The translations under genes and the position numbers were made by a program. Shown piece by piece: positions 46,338 to 57,219 of a DNA stretch of 64,000 nucleotides. Numbering within the stretch: the first letter of the stretch is position 1; each line of letters begins with the position of its first letter. Origin of the DNA: Celoporthe dispersa (taxonomy: Eukaryota > Ascomycota > Sordariomycetes > Diaporthales > Cryphonectriaceae); NCBI GenBank assembly GCA_016584495.1, contig WAID01000003.1, positions 3,906,001-3,970,000 of the forward strand, written 5' to 3'. Below the pieces are notes generated by a model. That model was not told where the DNA came from, searched no databases, and worked only from the letters and a program-made list of their open reading frames with translations.

Positions 46338-49300
46338 TTTGACACAGATGAAGCAGCGTTGCTAAAGGGCTCCGCTACGCAAGGTCGGCAGTGACAGGAC
46401 GTCTTTGACTGGCTTCGAAGGACGTGGGATAAGGATAGATGCTGAAAACGAGAACTTGTCGGCTGCACCAGATTTTTTGGAAGTGTTCAGATGCTCCTTT
46501 GCTGGACGTCCATGAAATGATTGGTGAAGATGGCACTCCCGTGCTTACAATAGAAAGGGAAGGGTGTAAAGATGATAGAAAGGGTGAAAGAGTGGATGAT
46601 ATCTGGGGCGCTGGTCAAGAACTGGGTGAATCCCAAATGTAGAGCCCTCCCTGCGGGGGGTTTTATCCTGCAATTCAACGTCGTAAGCTACCAGCCAGGG
46701 AGGGCTACTGAGACATGCAGTACGGGTGCAATCAAGCATCTTCCCAATCAAATCCATTCACGCTGCACGAACACCTCACTTCGCATCCACCGTGTTACCA
46801 CACCATGCGGCCTTCCGGCGGCATGAAATTAATTTCCCCCCTACCCTCGCTCCGTTGATACTTTCACCGCTCAAATCCTCGTCTCTTTTTTTCAGGAATA
46901 ACTAGAACCGCCAAATCGCCACCCTCCCTTTTCCCTCACTCGGCTGACAACTGATTTCGGGACTACGATTTTAGCGGCAGGCCTCCTGCATCGTTTGCTC
47001 AGGACCTAGTATGTAACTCATGCCCATACACGGAACGGATTCTTGCCCAGGTAGAACAGATGACATCATGACAGCTATCAGATTAAGGGATCATCGCCTT
47101 TTATCTACGGATACAGATGATGTTGCGGGCAAGGTCACGTCGTTTCCCTTGGCCCATCCATTCCCAGCTGGACCAAAATCTGACGCAAGGTGAAAGGGTA
47201 TTATTCCTCGGGCTAATCATTAGACTGTGAGATATGAGTATTATCTAGCGTGAATCTAAAGTATGAGTCCTACCGGAAGACTCACTTAGGCATCCCACGG
47301 GAGACATCAGTCCAACATCACTTCGCATTCGAGTGCTAGTATTGTGGGGCTCACTCTTCCGAAATTGGTAGCAAAGGCTTCCTGTTTCTGCGTCCTTCTA
47401 GCACTGCAGCAGTCCCAAGATACCTCACGTGCACAAAAGGGTTTATGCTAACAAGAGCGGTGTCAAAGAGTCTATTCCGTAATACGGAAACATAAATTGA
47501 TGTCTGAATATAGGTATTCACTGCCTGGTATGGGCTGCTGGATTGTAGATGTCATCCAGTACCTAATGGCTGAAGAACTATGTACAGTGATCCATCTCAT
47601 GGTACCGGGTAATGTGAGGTTATATATTCAGCTCTTCGGTCCTGGCACCTGGTCTTTGTTAATTCTGAATTGCCTTGTGACCTGCATGCTGGATAGGTTT
47701 TAACAGTATTAGTGCATTCACCATGGCGGGCGTGTGCTGCTTCGCGAGTTTTATGTGATTCGGTGTAGGAGGCTCGAGGGAGTGTGTATGCGATCCCTCG
47801 GTCAAGTTCTAAGGCCTACAGTCCGCGCAGGCGTAGTGGGAGGCTCGCGGTCTATCCTCTTCGCAAACGAAGGGTAGCGGCTTGATCTTTTCGTGTGAAA
47901 ATTGCCGTTTCTAAACACGTCGATGTCGCCTCAGGAAAACTAGTCCGGTGCTATGGCCCCGGCCGGTCAACGACACTGAGGAGCAGAGTTGCACGGCGGG
48001 CTAATGGCAAGGCATGGCTTTGTGGGTTACAGCATGTTGGAAGCGGGCGGGGCGTTGAGTCTGTCTGGAGTCCACATAGGGACTGGGTGCCGGCGTGCTC
48101 AATCTCTGGTTATTCTCTGCCCTCGGTTCGGTTTGCATAAGTTGCTCCAAATTGCAGCTTGGAGGTTTCGAGCCCCCAAATGAACATGCAGCAAGAATAC
48201 CCGCCCCGGCTGCCCATTTTCTACTTCATCCACACCAGGTACCATTACCTCCCACAACTTTCAACGAGCCGGTTCCCCTTGCCGAATCTTTGTGTTTATG
48301 GCTTGACCAGGGTTGGTTGCATTAGAAAATGGGCAATCAACACATGCTAGAATACAAGCTGTGTCAAACACGAAGGTTGCCCACCAACAGACCGCATTGG
48401 CGAATGAGCGTGAAATTAGCAGTACTTTGGTATGATCCTAGTCACAATCCAGTATCATAATTGTATCAAGAAATACCAGCTACCATCGGCTATGACCTCA
48501 ATACATACTAGTGATTGTCAAAGTTCTGTCGTAATCCGAGCCTCGTGCATACCAACTGCATAGTCAACTGACCAATGTAGGAACCAACATCGCGCAGTCA
48601 TGTAGCAAATCATTTTACAGGACCAAACCGACGGCCCATCCACCAGCCTCGGCCGCAAGAGTATGTTGCACATCAGCTCAGCCTAACGCAGGCGCATCTC
48701 AAGCAAAAGGACGAGGAGGGTTGCAATAACTGGCTGTCAACTAAAGTAGCACCAAGTTACCCCCCAAGTCGCCATGCCCAGTCACAGGCACTCACGAACG
48801 CAGAAATGAATTGAAATGGTCCTCTTTCGTGCTACTTAACCTTTCCTCACAGCCATGGCTTCAATCTGCATTGCTTAGCCACTTCGAGATGAACTTATTG
48901 TTTACCGGCGTTTCTCTTCTTACAAAATGCTCTGGGTCCTTGTTGTCGTCAAGCACAGCTAAAGGATAGTAGACCGTGCGCCAGTTATAGCCACAGACCA
49001 TGTATTATGCGGCTGCAACTTTTACAGCACCCTAAAGATATGCCGTTGGGCGCTTGCAACTGTCCTGGACTCGGGGTGTAGAATTAAACGCTTGGCTTGG
49101 TCTTCCAGGCTACTTTGAATGCCTTACGCTATCAAGTACAGGCTGGAAAGCCTTCGTGTCTGCCTTGGTCAAAAGTAGGGTTGTTAGCTGCGCCTTGAGG
49201 GCCTTTCATGCGGCCGCACTGCGGCTGGCACTTCTTTGCCCAGGCTGAAAGCAACAAATCGCGATATATCTAGAGGCCTCCAGGAAATGCTTCACACCCT

Positions 49301-49739
49301 CTTATTGCGAGGCATCCAATTACAAGACTGAGGAGTGCACCTCTTATCAATCGAGCTGTCAAATTCGACACTCCGGCGCTTCCCAAAGCGCTTCATCCAG
49401 AGTAGCAGACAAGTGCATATGGCTGAAGAGGTCTAGCGCCGAATCCAGCCTCAAAATGTGTCAAGGGGCATGAAATGTTGGTGCTTCTAGCGAATCATCT
49501 TTCACAATGCCTAGTAGTCAGATGCAGTTGGCTCTGCCACAGACCATGGCGTTGACACTCATACGTAAGTATAGCAAATCCATGGGTGAATATCTGTTCA
49601 TTATAATCTCATTGAGCGTGTATATAATGTCTGGTCTTTGCTGTTCTAAATCCTCACTCGGATTCACTAAACACTCATTCAAATTTACCGATTACACTTA
49701 CAAGTTCACCAATCTCTACATTGCAATATTGGCATAAAA
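46338..49739. other. Long gene-free, AT-richer region
   Basis: There is no gene on either strand. Composition is more AT-rich and frames are short (at most about 84 codons). Short inverted repeats cluster at 47770-47890 (for example GAGGGA with TCCCTC, and CTTCG-CAAA-CGAAG). No transposase or reverse-transcriptase motif is recognisable. Confidence 0.5.
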
Positions 49740-51169
49740 ATGGCCTTCGAATCCAGCTTCACGTCTGCAAGTGCTGTAGCCAAACGAACGCAGCAATGCC
49801 TCGCCGAAATGGAGGCTCGAAACAAGTCAGTGTCTTTACATTTCTCTGCTAGCGAACTGGTTTCTAATTCCCATGCAGGGAGACCAAGTTGCTTGCAACG
49901 CTGATCCTCATCATCGGACGAACTGGAGCTGGGAAGTCTTCACTTTTAGAAGACCTCACCGGCTCGAATGACAATTCGCAGCAGTCTCTCGACTCTGGTA
50001 AGTAGATAGTTTCGGAAACAGTAATGATCCAGCACTTTCCTAATATTATTTTTTAGTCACACAAAAATGTGAAATCGACAAAGCATGCCTTAACGATAAG
50101 GAGTACTTCATTATGGATACTCCTGGATTTGATCCAGGCCAGGAGCAAGACGCTTTCCTCGAGATCATCCGCGGTATCCAGGCTGTTCGCATGTTTGCCC
50201 GAGTTGCTGGAATCCTGTATGTCACATGCATCAACCAGCCGCGGTTTGATTTCTTCGATCGCAAGCTTGTTCACCTCGTCCATGCCCTATGTGGCGACGA
50301 GTATCTCCCCCGCTTGACCTTCGTCACAACGTTCTGGACTGCATCAGGCGAAAGCCAGCAGGCCACATTCAATCGCCAACTGGAGATCCTTCAGCTCAAA
50401 TGGCGAGAAGAACTTGGCGGCGAACAGCACAGACTATATCAGCACGGACGAGAGTACTCGGCTGGAGAGGATACAAGATGCTTCCTGGACTGGTTTGGGA
50501 ACCGCAACCAGATCGCGCGGCATGCAAAAGATATGATCGTCCGCCACTATGGCGAGCAAACATGGCCGGAGAGCTGCCGCCCTACCCCGAGAATCCTTCA
50601 GGAGCTGGACCTCGACATCCCAATCCATGACACGAAGGCTGGAAAGCTGCTATTGCTACCTCCTACTGGGTCCGGCTCAGCTTATGCTGGTGACTCGCAG
50701 CCACGATCTTCAGATGGCCACGAGAAACGACCGAAGGCACAAGCCCGTGACAGAACGGAGTCTCCCCAGAGGGCTGCAGGACCGGCAGCAGATACGTCCT
50801 GGTCATCTTTTTTTGCCTCCATTATACGAGACGTGTTTTTCCCCACGGGTCAAGATGGGGGGTTGACCATCAATTTCGGCGGAACACCACCAGGTGGCCA
50901 GAATTTCGGTATGGGCGGTATGGGCGGTATGGGCGGTATGGGCAACGCATATAGAGGTCCACTGGGTAAGTCTATGAACGCACCCCGAAGAATTTCTTGG
51001 GTTTAACATCTTGCCAGATCCACACTCTGCTGTCGACGCGATGAAGTCACGTGGCTTCGATTCTAGCCTGGATGGCAGGCGTAGATACGCTGAAGATAAC
51101 GGAATTAGAGGCACACCCGGCTCTGCGAAATGGAACGGCGATATTCTGAGACATCTTAACAAGCATTAG
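49740..51169 (+). CDS. AIG1/GIMAP-like P-loop GTPase with Gly-Met repeat tail (421 aa)
   Basis: Four exons: 49740-49825, 49879-49997, 50057-50965 and 51018-51169. The introns are 53, 59 and 52 bp with GTCAGT, GTAAGT and GTAAGT donors, and the 1266-nt frame closes exactly. The G domain starts near residue 35: LATLILIIGRTGAGKSS is the Walker A/G1 motif (residues 42-50) and MDTPGFDPGQ is G3 (about 88). The G4 position appears as LTFVTTFWTAS, not the classical TKxD. AIG1-like GTPases dimerise on GTP and often sit at membranes. In plants and animals they take part in immunity. After the G domain a polar linker leads to SSFFASIIRDVFF, then a Gly-rich segment with four GMG-type repeats (about 350-370) encoded by a 9-bp tandem repeat. 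The last exon encodes a short charged tail. No membrane span is obvious. The function in fungi is unknown. Confidence 0.85.
50911..50943 (+). repeat. 9-bp tandem repeat encoding Gly-Met-Gly
   Basis: Four near-perfect GGTATGGGC units in frame within exon 3 of the GTPase gene. Copy number could vary between strains. Confidence 0.8.
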
Positions 51170-51369
51170 GGACGATAAAATTTGAGTTCAAATTGTATCG
51201 CAGACTGGGAATTGGCTTGTGAGAACATGGAGCCATCGATCTTTTCGCGGCGGTTGTCGGACTGATCCAAGACAAGAGTGTCACGAGATATATAATGGGT
51301 GTAGCCAGTGCTATGCACTGGCGATCGCTTTGCGCGTTAGAGAGTGATAGTGTTGTTGTACGAGTGATC

Positions 51370-51392
51370 TTTTTTTTTTTTTTTTTTTTTTT
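51370..51392. repeat. 23-bp T homopolymer
   Basis: An uninterrupted T run about 200 bp after the GTPase stop codon. Confidence 0.9.
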
Positions 51393-52957
51393 AGCGACCC
51401 TAAACCTTCTTACAACAGTACTAAAGCTACTGGTATAGTTGCCTCGTCTTGGACTTAAGTATCGGCGTGATCAAATGCTTTCAATGACAGGACCTCCTAG
51501 TTTATTCAAAAAATTTAGAGTCGTGACTCTGCCTAGTGTTTCAACGACTTCAATTTCTCTCTTCTTCGTCTTCTTTTTTGGGGGGAGGGGGCATAACATT
51601 CCAGAGCATATGCTGTATTTTGGCGAGAAAGAATTTGGCCATCGTTTCATCTCAGAGATGCCGTGAAAAAACACAGAACGATATTGAGCGCCGATCTGAG
51701 TATTATTCCACTGATGGTCAGAATGTTAGTATTTCTTGAAACTCATAATACGAATTTCCAAAACGAAAAGAGAAATATCGTCCTCTTCTGCCGATGAAGA
51801 AATAAACGAAGCCTGCTAGGACGAGGCCGAGACGTATGGCAATAAAATGTATTCCAGCTCAGCAGAGCGTGAGACGATACGCCAAGCCCGGGTCAGCAAG
51901 GACAACATGCTGAGGGAAGCAGAAATTGTTGCAGAAAGATTAGCACTTTGCAGGAGGGGGCCGTAGCTGTAGCCGTTGGAAAGGACAACAGGACGCAGAA
52001 GGTCTTTTCCGTAAACTGATACGGTCTGCTCCGTACTTCACAATGCGCCCATGCAATATATTGCACAGGTGACCAATTTCGGAACCCTGGTAGATGAACA
52101 AGGGGTTGCTTGTGCTTTTCCACAGACTAAAAGAGGAAACATGGGACTGCCGTGTACCTACATAAGTCCTTGGCAGTGGGGACAGGTATAACGTGTATCA
52201 GACGAGCGGCGCATATGCGTGATGCCATCAATATGAAAAGACAGAGTGGCATCTTGATGCCCACGGGACTTGTTGTATTCCTAAGTCATAGACTCCTCTT
52301 ACCTAGATTTCGCCTACCCGTGATCTGCCTCTGACGAAATTGGGCGACGCAGTCCAATCCAAGTAGAGAGATCTGCTACAGCTACAGCAACTATTCGTTC
52401 TCTTTGTGCGGGAGAAGTTGTAAATTGAGGAGGATCCTGTCGAGATCATAGTAGACATCTGCATAGAGATGCGAAATGCCGTGCCGTGCCTATAGGTCAC
52501 TGTATGGCCGGTGAGAATCCAAGAATGACCGTCCGCAATGGCCCAAAACTTTTACACACTGGCCAAAAGGTCCAAATCGGGTTTTATTTTTATTTTTTTC
52601 CATTTTTATTGCTGGGTTTTTCTTCCTCCCCTTCGCGTTGGTTTTCATACCAAAACCACGGCGGTCCCTCATCTCGCACGAATCCAGTGTGGCCTGATTC
52701 CATGCAAGAAGAGAAAAGCCTGTACATATGCAGATCAGATTATGGTCCTCTTAGCTCCAGATCTCTCGTCTTCCTCCTCCTCCTCCTCCTCCTCTTCTTC
52801 TTCTTTCTTTCAACCTTTTCTTCCTTCTGACGCCCTCCTCCCTTTGTATTCTTATTTGTCTTCTTTTTCTCTCTATTGGATGGGAGGTCGTGTTATGTAA
52901 GCAGAACTGCTCGGCGCTTAAGTGCTAGCCGAGTTGGCCCAAATCTGTGACGTCTTG

Positions 52958-52963
52958 CCGAGG
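52958..52963 (-). promoter_or_regulatory. CCTCGG core, possible fatty-acid-response (FarA/FarB-type) site
   Basis: CCGAGG on the plus strand (CCTCGG on the minus) lies about 250 bp before the PEX3 ATG. In aspergilli this hexamer is the core bound by the FarA/FarB regulators of fatty-acid use and peroxisomal genes. A single six-base match can occur by chance. Confidence 0.25.
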
Positions 52964-53210
52964 CACTGCACCGAACATGGGGAGAGCTGTTTTCCCATAG
53001 CTAAGGCAACTTCCACTTAGGAGGCGTGTTTGCTTGTGACACGGCAGCATTTCCGTCAACAACCAATATTGGTCCTGTAGAGTCGCTCCCGCAGAATGAG
53101 GCATATCATCCTCTGAGCTGTGCTCCCTTCATTCTTGTTCAATTCTTGTTCAGACCATTCAAATCCGTACCGGCGCCCTCCCCACGAGACCCGACGAAGA
53201 AGAGCAGACA

Positions 53211-55062
53211 ATGTTTGCTGCAACGCGGCGATGGTTCCGCCGCAATAGGACTCCTATCGCGGTGGGCGTGGGCATCATTGGTACTGGCTATGTTGTTACG
53301 CAGTACGTGCTCAACAAGCTCAATGATGCGCGGGAGCGGATGAGCAGTGATCGCATAGCAAAGGAGAAGTACGTCCTTACTCCTCTTACCTTCAACCCAT
53401 CATCATCATCATCGTCGTCGTCGTCGTCGTCATCCTCCTCCTCCTCCTCCTCCTCCTCCTCCACCACCACCTACTGACACTCGTTCCGCCCATCCAACAG
53501 CCTCCGGCGGCGCTTCCAACAGAACCAAGAGGACTGCACATTCACCGTACTGGCCCTCCTGCCCACGGCGGCTACGAAGATCCTCGAGACACTCGACGTG
53601 GAGAAGATCACCCTCGAGATCCAGCAGCTGAAGAGCAACAATGGCGCCAGGTCCACCAAGAACGGGAGCGGCGACTCGATGAGCCTGCCCGAGACGACAG
53701 GCATGACGGACGAGGACGGGCGGAGCATGATCTCAGCCAGCGAGAGCGGCATACACGCGAGCCAGATCACGGTGCCGCCCGCGAGTCAGACATCAGAAGG
53801 AGAGCAGTCGCAGCCGCAGGACAAGCCCAAGAGGACCAAGAGGCAGCTGTGGGATGATGTGACGATCAGTTGTAAGTGGCTCCCTCGCAGACGACGGCTA
53901 CTCCGCGATCCGTCACCCCTACTAATGGATGCCGCAGCCATCACGAGGGCCTTCACGCTCATGTACACCCTCGCCCTCCTCACCATGCTCACGCGCGTCC
54001 AGCTCAACCTCCTCGGGCGCCGGAGCTACCTCTCGAGCGTGGTGTCGCTGGCGGCGGGCTCTAACAGCGCAGCCATCAGCCTCGAGAACAAGGATGACGA
54101 CAGCGCGACAGAGGCGTATGGGGACGACTTCGAGGTCAACCGCAAGTACCTCACCTTCAGCTGGTGGCTGCTGAACAGGGGCTGGGTGGATGTGATGCAG
54201 CGGGTCGAGACCGCGGTCAGGCAGGTCTTTGGACAGATGAGCCCGAGGGATCAGGTCACCTTTGACTCGTTCCTGAACATGACAAAGCAGGTCAGGAGGC
54301 TGGTCGAGGGCCTTCATTACAGGAGCAGCAGCAACAGCAGCAGACGGATGGTGCGAGCACAAAGTGGCTGCCGTTCCTCTTGCCCCCGCAGGGCATGGAA
54401 GATTTTGTCCTTAAGGAGTCTGGCATCCTAGACGACAGCGCCGCGTCGCAGACCAGCTCACCGAGCGAGAGCCCTCAAACCCCGCCTCGGCAGCCTCTCT
54501 TCGGCATCTCCTAGACGAGACGTCCGATATCGTTGAATCACCCACCTTCACCCACGTCCTCACACAGATCCTCGACGCTGGTTTCTCCGTGCTCCTGGAC
54601 AAAAGACTAGCCGAGGGTCCTTTTGACCTACCGTCAGCGCAACCACCGTCACCACCAGCGGCGGCACAGATCCTGGTCAATGTTGACGGCATCAGCCCCG
54701 AGCTGCAGATCCTCAGACAGGAGAGGAAGGTTCTCTTGCCAAAGTGCCTATCGACGCTCACCCGGCAGGCGCATTTCATTGGCACCGGCATGCCGAATGA
54801 GTACCTCCAGGCGATGGAGAGCGTGCAGGATCTCGAGGGGTTCGCGGCGGTGGTATATTCTAGCAACTGGGAGAACGAGATCCGGGAAGAGGGGATGATG
54901 CCGTCGTCCAATAGCGGGAGCGGATCAACACGAGGCGGCACGGCGACGGCAGACTCGAGCGTACGGCATTCGACAGTCATGGGGGAGGAGAGCATGGTCC
55001 TGGTGGACCCCTCACAGAGCTCTTTTGAGAGCGTATGGGCAAAGGTCACGGACAGGCCGTGA
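53211..55062 (+). CDS. pex3: Peroxin-3 (PEX3), two apparent frame breaks
   Basis: PEX3 is the peroxisomal membrane anchor that docks PEX19 and brings membrane proteins to new peroxisomes. Exons are 53211-53368, 53501-53871 and 53938-55062, with introns of 132 and 66 bp (branch sites CTGAC and CTAAT). Residues 1-35 hold the basic N-terminus and single membrane span (RRWFRRNRTPIAVGVGIIG). After it come RRRFQQNQEDCTFTVLALLP, ITRAFTLMYTLALLTMLTRV, the YLTFSWWLLNRGW block, WLPFLLPPQGMEDFVLKESG, and the C-terminal GTGMPNEYLQAMESVQDLE with FAAVVYSSNWENEIR. The frame slips twice, each time by one missing base: in GGGCC at 54308-54312 (after RRLVEG) and in CCC at 54472-54474 (before the LRHLLDETSD block). 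Adding one base at each gives 551 residues in a single frame. An essential, well-conserved gene with two such breaks points to assembly error. Confidence 0.9.
53397..53466. repeat. Trinucleotide repeat (TCA/TCG/TCC)n inside PEX3 intron 1
   Basis: About 23 triplets run TCA, then TCG, then TCC. The repeat lies wholly inside the 132-bp first intron. Read through, it would encode poly-Ser and then meet a stop. Confidence 0.85.
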
Positions 55063-55703
55063 TGGGGTCGTGAACAAAGGCAAGAGAGGCGTTATAAGAA
55101 GTGCTCATATGGGCGAGGCGATATACCCAGTTCAGATGCGTGGAATAGTAGCAGTTCCTTAGCAGCATGTGTCGTATATACTTGTATCTTTCAGGCTATA
55201 TTGACGGTGTGGCATGGATGCAGGTGAACAGATAAGACCTGTTCTTTTTGCATCATTTCGCACATGGGCGCATTTGGTGATCTCGTGGTGATTCTCCAGG
55301 CTTTCTTGCGCCTGAGTCCTTGTCGGACCCCCCGCCCCATCCCCCCTTTGCCGTTCTTCAAGACACTCGGAGAATGCACGAGGTCCTACGAAAAGACAGC
55401 GAGATAGTTCGCCCTCTCGCTCTGTCTGTCCTGCCTTGAACTTCCCCTCCTCAGCTCTCGACGGTGGTCTGAACCTGCTCCCCTCAAGTCACGACGTCCT
55501 CACCGGGTGGGGGCGACTAGTGGCGGCGTCTCTAGAGGACAACATTCCTCCCAGACGAGACAGCAGCGCTCATGAGAAGAACCGTGACAGCCTATTCGTT
55601 CGGTGGCTTAAACCACCACCTTCCAGACTGCCGACACATGCATCCGGTCCTTCGGAAAGAGGGTCCATATGCCATGCACTCTTCGTCGGACATCCCGTCT
55701 GGC
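55063..55703. other. Gap between convergent PEX3 and BET5
   Basis: It holds the 3' ends of both genes. No further gene is seen. Confidence 0.5.
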
Positions 55704-56389
55704 TCACTGGAGACCTCTGATGAACTGGTCAAGCCCCATCTCGAACAGCTCGTTCCTGACACCATCGCCGCCTTTGTGCTCGACGGGAGCGAGCGGGTTC
55801 TTAATCACTACACTCACGCAGATTGTCAGCAACCCTTTTTTTCCCCTCAGGTCTCCTCTTCCTCCCGTCATAACGTACCATACTCTACCCAGAGGTTGAT
55901 ATAGATCTGGTGCAGCACATTCCGCATGCTCATGGTAGCCGTGTCCGTCAGCAGGACGAAGCGCAGGTTGGTGGGGGTCTCATAGTAGTGCAGGCGGTAC
56001 TGGCCCGTGCGGTATGAGATGAAAGCGTCGTCCTCGCCGCCGAGCTTGCGCACGATGTTGCGGAGGGAGAAGACGGTGCCGAAGATCAGCTTGGCATCGT
56101 TCTGCGCGCGGGTGGACTTGGGCCCGCCGCCGTTGGTCTGGGGTCGAGGGCCCGGGGTGGGTGTCGCCGTGGTCGTCGTCGAGATTGGGAGGGCGGCTTG
56201 GGAGGGTTGCAGCCAGGACTTTGTATAGACGCATTCGGCTGCGAGGAGGGCGGGTGGAAGGGTGAGTTAGTAAAGGGCCATATCTGCTTGGGGACTGGAC
56301 AGGATGGAGGGGGAAGAGGGTGCGAGGCCCAAAGGTGGTTTCTTGGACATACTGTGCCTGTCAAAAATATAGAATGAGTAGACAGGCAT
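55704..56389 (-). CDS. bet5: TRAPP complex subunit BET5 (TRAPPC1)
   Basis: BET5 is a small core subunit of the TRAPP complexes that activate the Rab Ypt1 and tether ER-to-Golgi vesicles. Three exons on the minus strand: 56389-56353 (37 nt), 56238-55879 and 55807-55704. The introns are 114 bp (GTATGT donor, CTCGCAG acceptor) and 71 bp (GTACGT donor, GTGTAG acceptor). The total of 501 nt encodes 166 residues. The protein begins MPVYSFYIFDRHTECVYTKS and shows the longin/sybindin pattern throughout: LIFGTVFSLRNIVRKLGG, YRLHYYETPTNLRFVLLTD, IYINLWVEYVIKNPL and NELFEMGLDQFIRGLQ at the end. A Thr/Pro/Gly-rich stretch of about 30 residues between beta strands (near 30-55) is an insert common in fungal versions. 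All frames and splice sites are intact. Confidence 0.93.
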
Positions 56390-57219
56390 GGTGGGCTGTC
56401 TACATCACGACCTGTGAGGAGGAGGTCGTTGTTGTTTCCGAGGAGGATGAGGAGGAGGAGGTCAGAATCAGTGAGTACTAATTTAGCTTGTTGGTGATGT
56501 TGGGCGCTGGTCATCCCTGAGACAAGACGTTGCAGGCTGCTGAGGCTGGTGGAGCTCTAGCGGCTCCTCAAGGGGTGCCAGGGGGTCCCTTGGCGGCTTG
56601 TCAACGCGGGGGGAAGGTGAGAGGTTCCTTCTGTTTTCTTGGTCGAGAAAACGAACTATGGGCCCGCCAGCCTTGGGAAGGAAGCTTATCTGACCTGCAG
56701 GGGTTCCGGGGTATGAGGTGTCGAAGGAAAGGGCCATCCAGCTCCTCTGACTCGTCCCACATGCCCGGGTTTAGGTCTCCAAGGTTTGTTATTTGAGGCT
56801 GAGGACAAGCACGACGGGGAACCGAGCTGGAGGGAGGAGAGAGAAAAAGGCCCAACAGATCCTTTGGTTGGTCAGAAGAGTTAAATGACATGTCAACCTG
56901 AATGAATTGATGCACTCCTCCTTGGTCTTCTCCTCCTCATGGCTGCTGTCCGAGTCCTTCTCTCCTGTCCTCGCCTCGCCTCAAGAACACTTCTCCCCCA
57001 GAGTCAGCCCACCTAGGAGAGCCTTCTCATAAGGCTGCGCCCGCTACACACCAGCTTGCGACGAGACCGAGTCGATACGCTGCTGCCGCTGCTGCTGCGC
57101 CGTATACGAGAACGACACAGTACCTCTTCCAGAGGACAAAGTCTGCAGGAGCTCTATACAGGCAGAACAGATAGCACAGCGGAGCTTAGCACCAGGCAAC
57201 CCTCTCGAGGACCGCACCG
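56390..57219. promoter_or_regulatory. Shared divergent promoter region of BET5 and the CaMKK-like kinase
   Basis: An 830-bp gap between two start codons facing away from each other. It must contain both promoters. I see no clear TATA box and no further gene. Confidence 0.45.

Larger units (their letters stand above)
51170..53210. other. Intergenic region, upstream of PEX3
   Basis: No gene is seen. Features are a run of 23 T at 51370-51392, T/G-rich sequence at 51560-51595, CTT/CTC-rich sequence at 52770-52830, and a CCGAGG site at 52958-52963 next to TGACGTC at 52948-52954. Confidence 0.5.

Noticed and set aside
53288..53470. Poly-Glu/poly-Asp frame on the minus strand
   Set aside because: Reverse reading of the triplet repeat in PEX3 intron 1.
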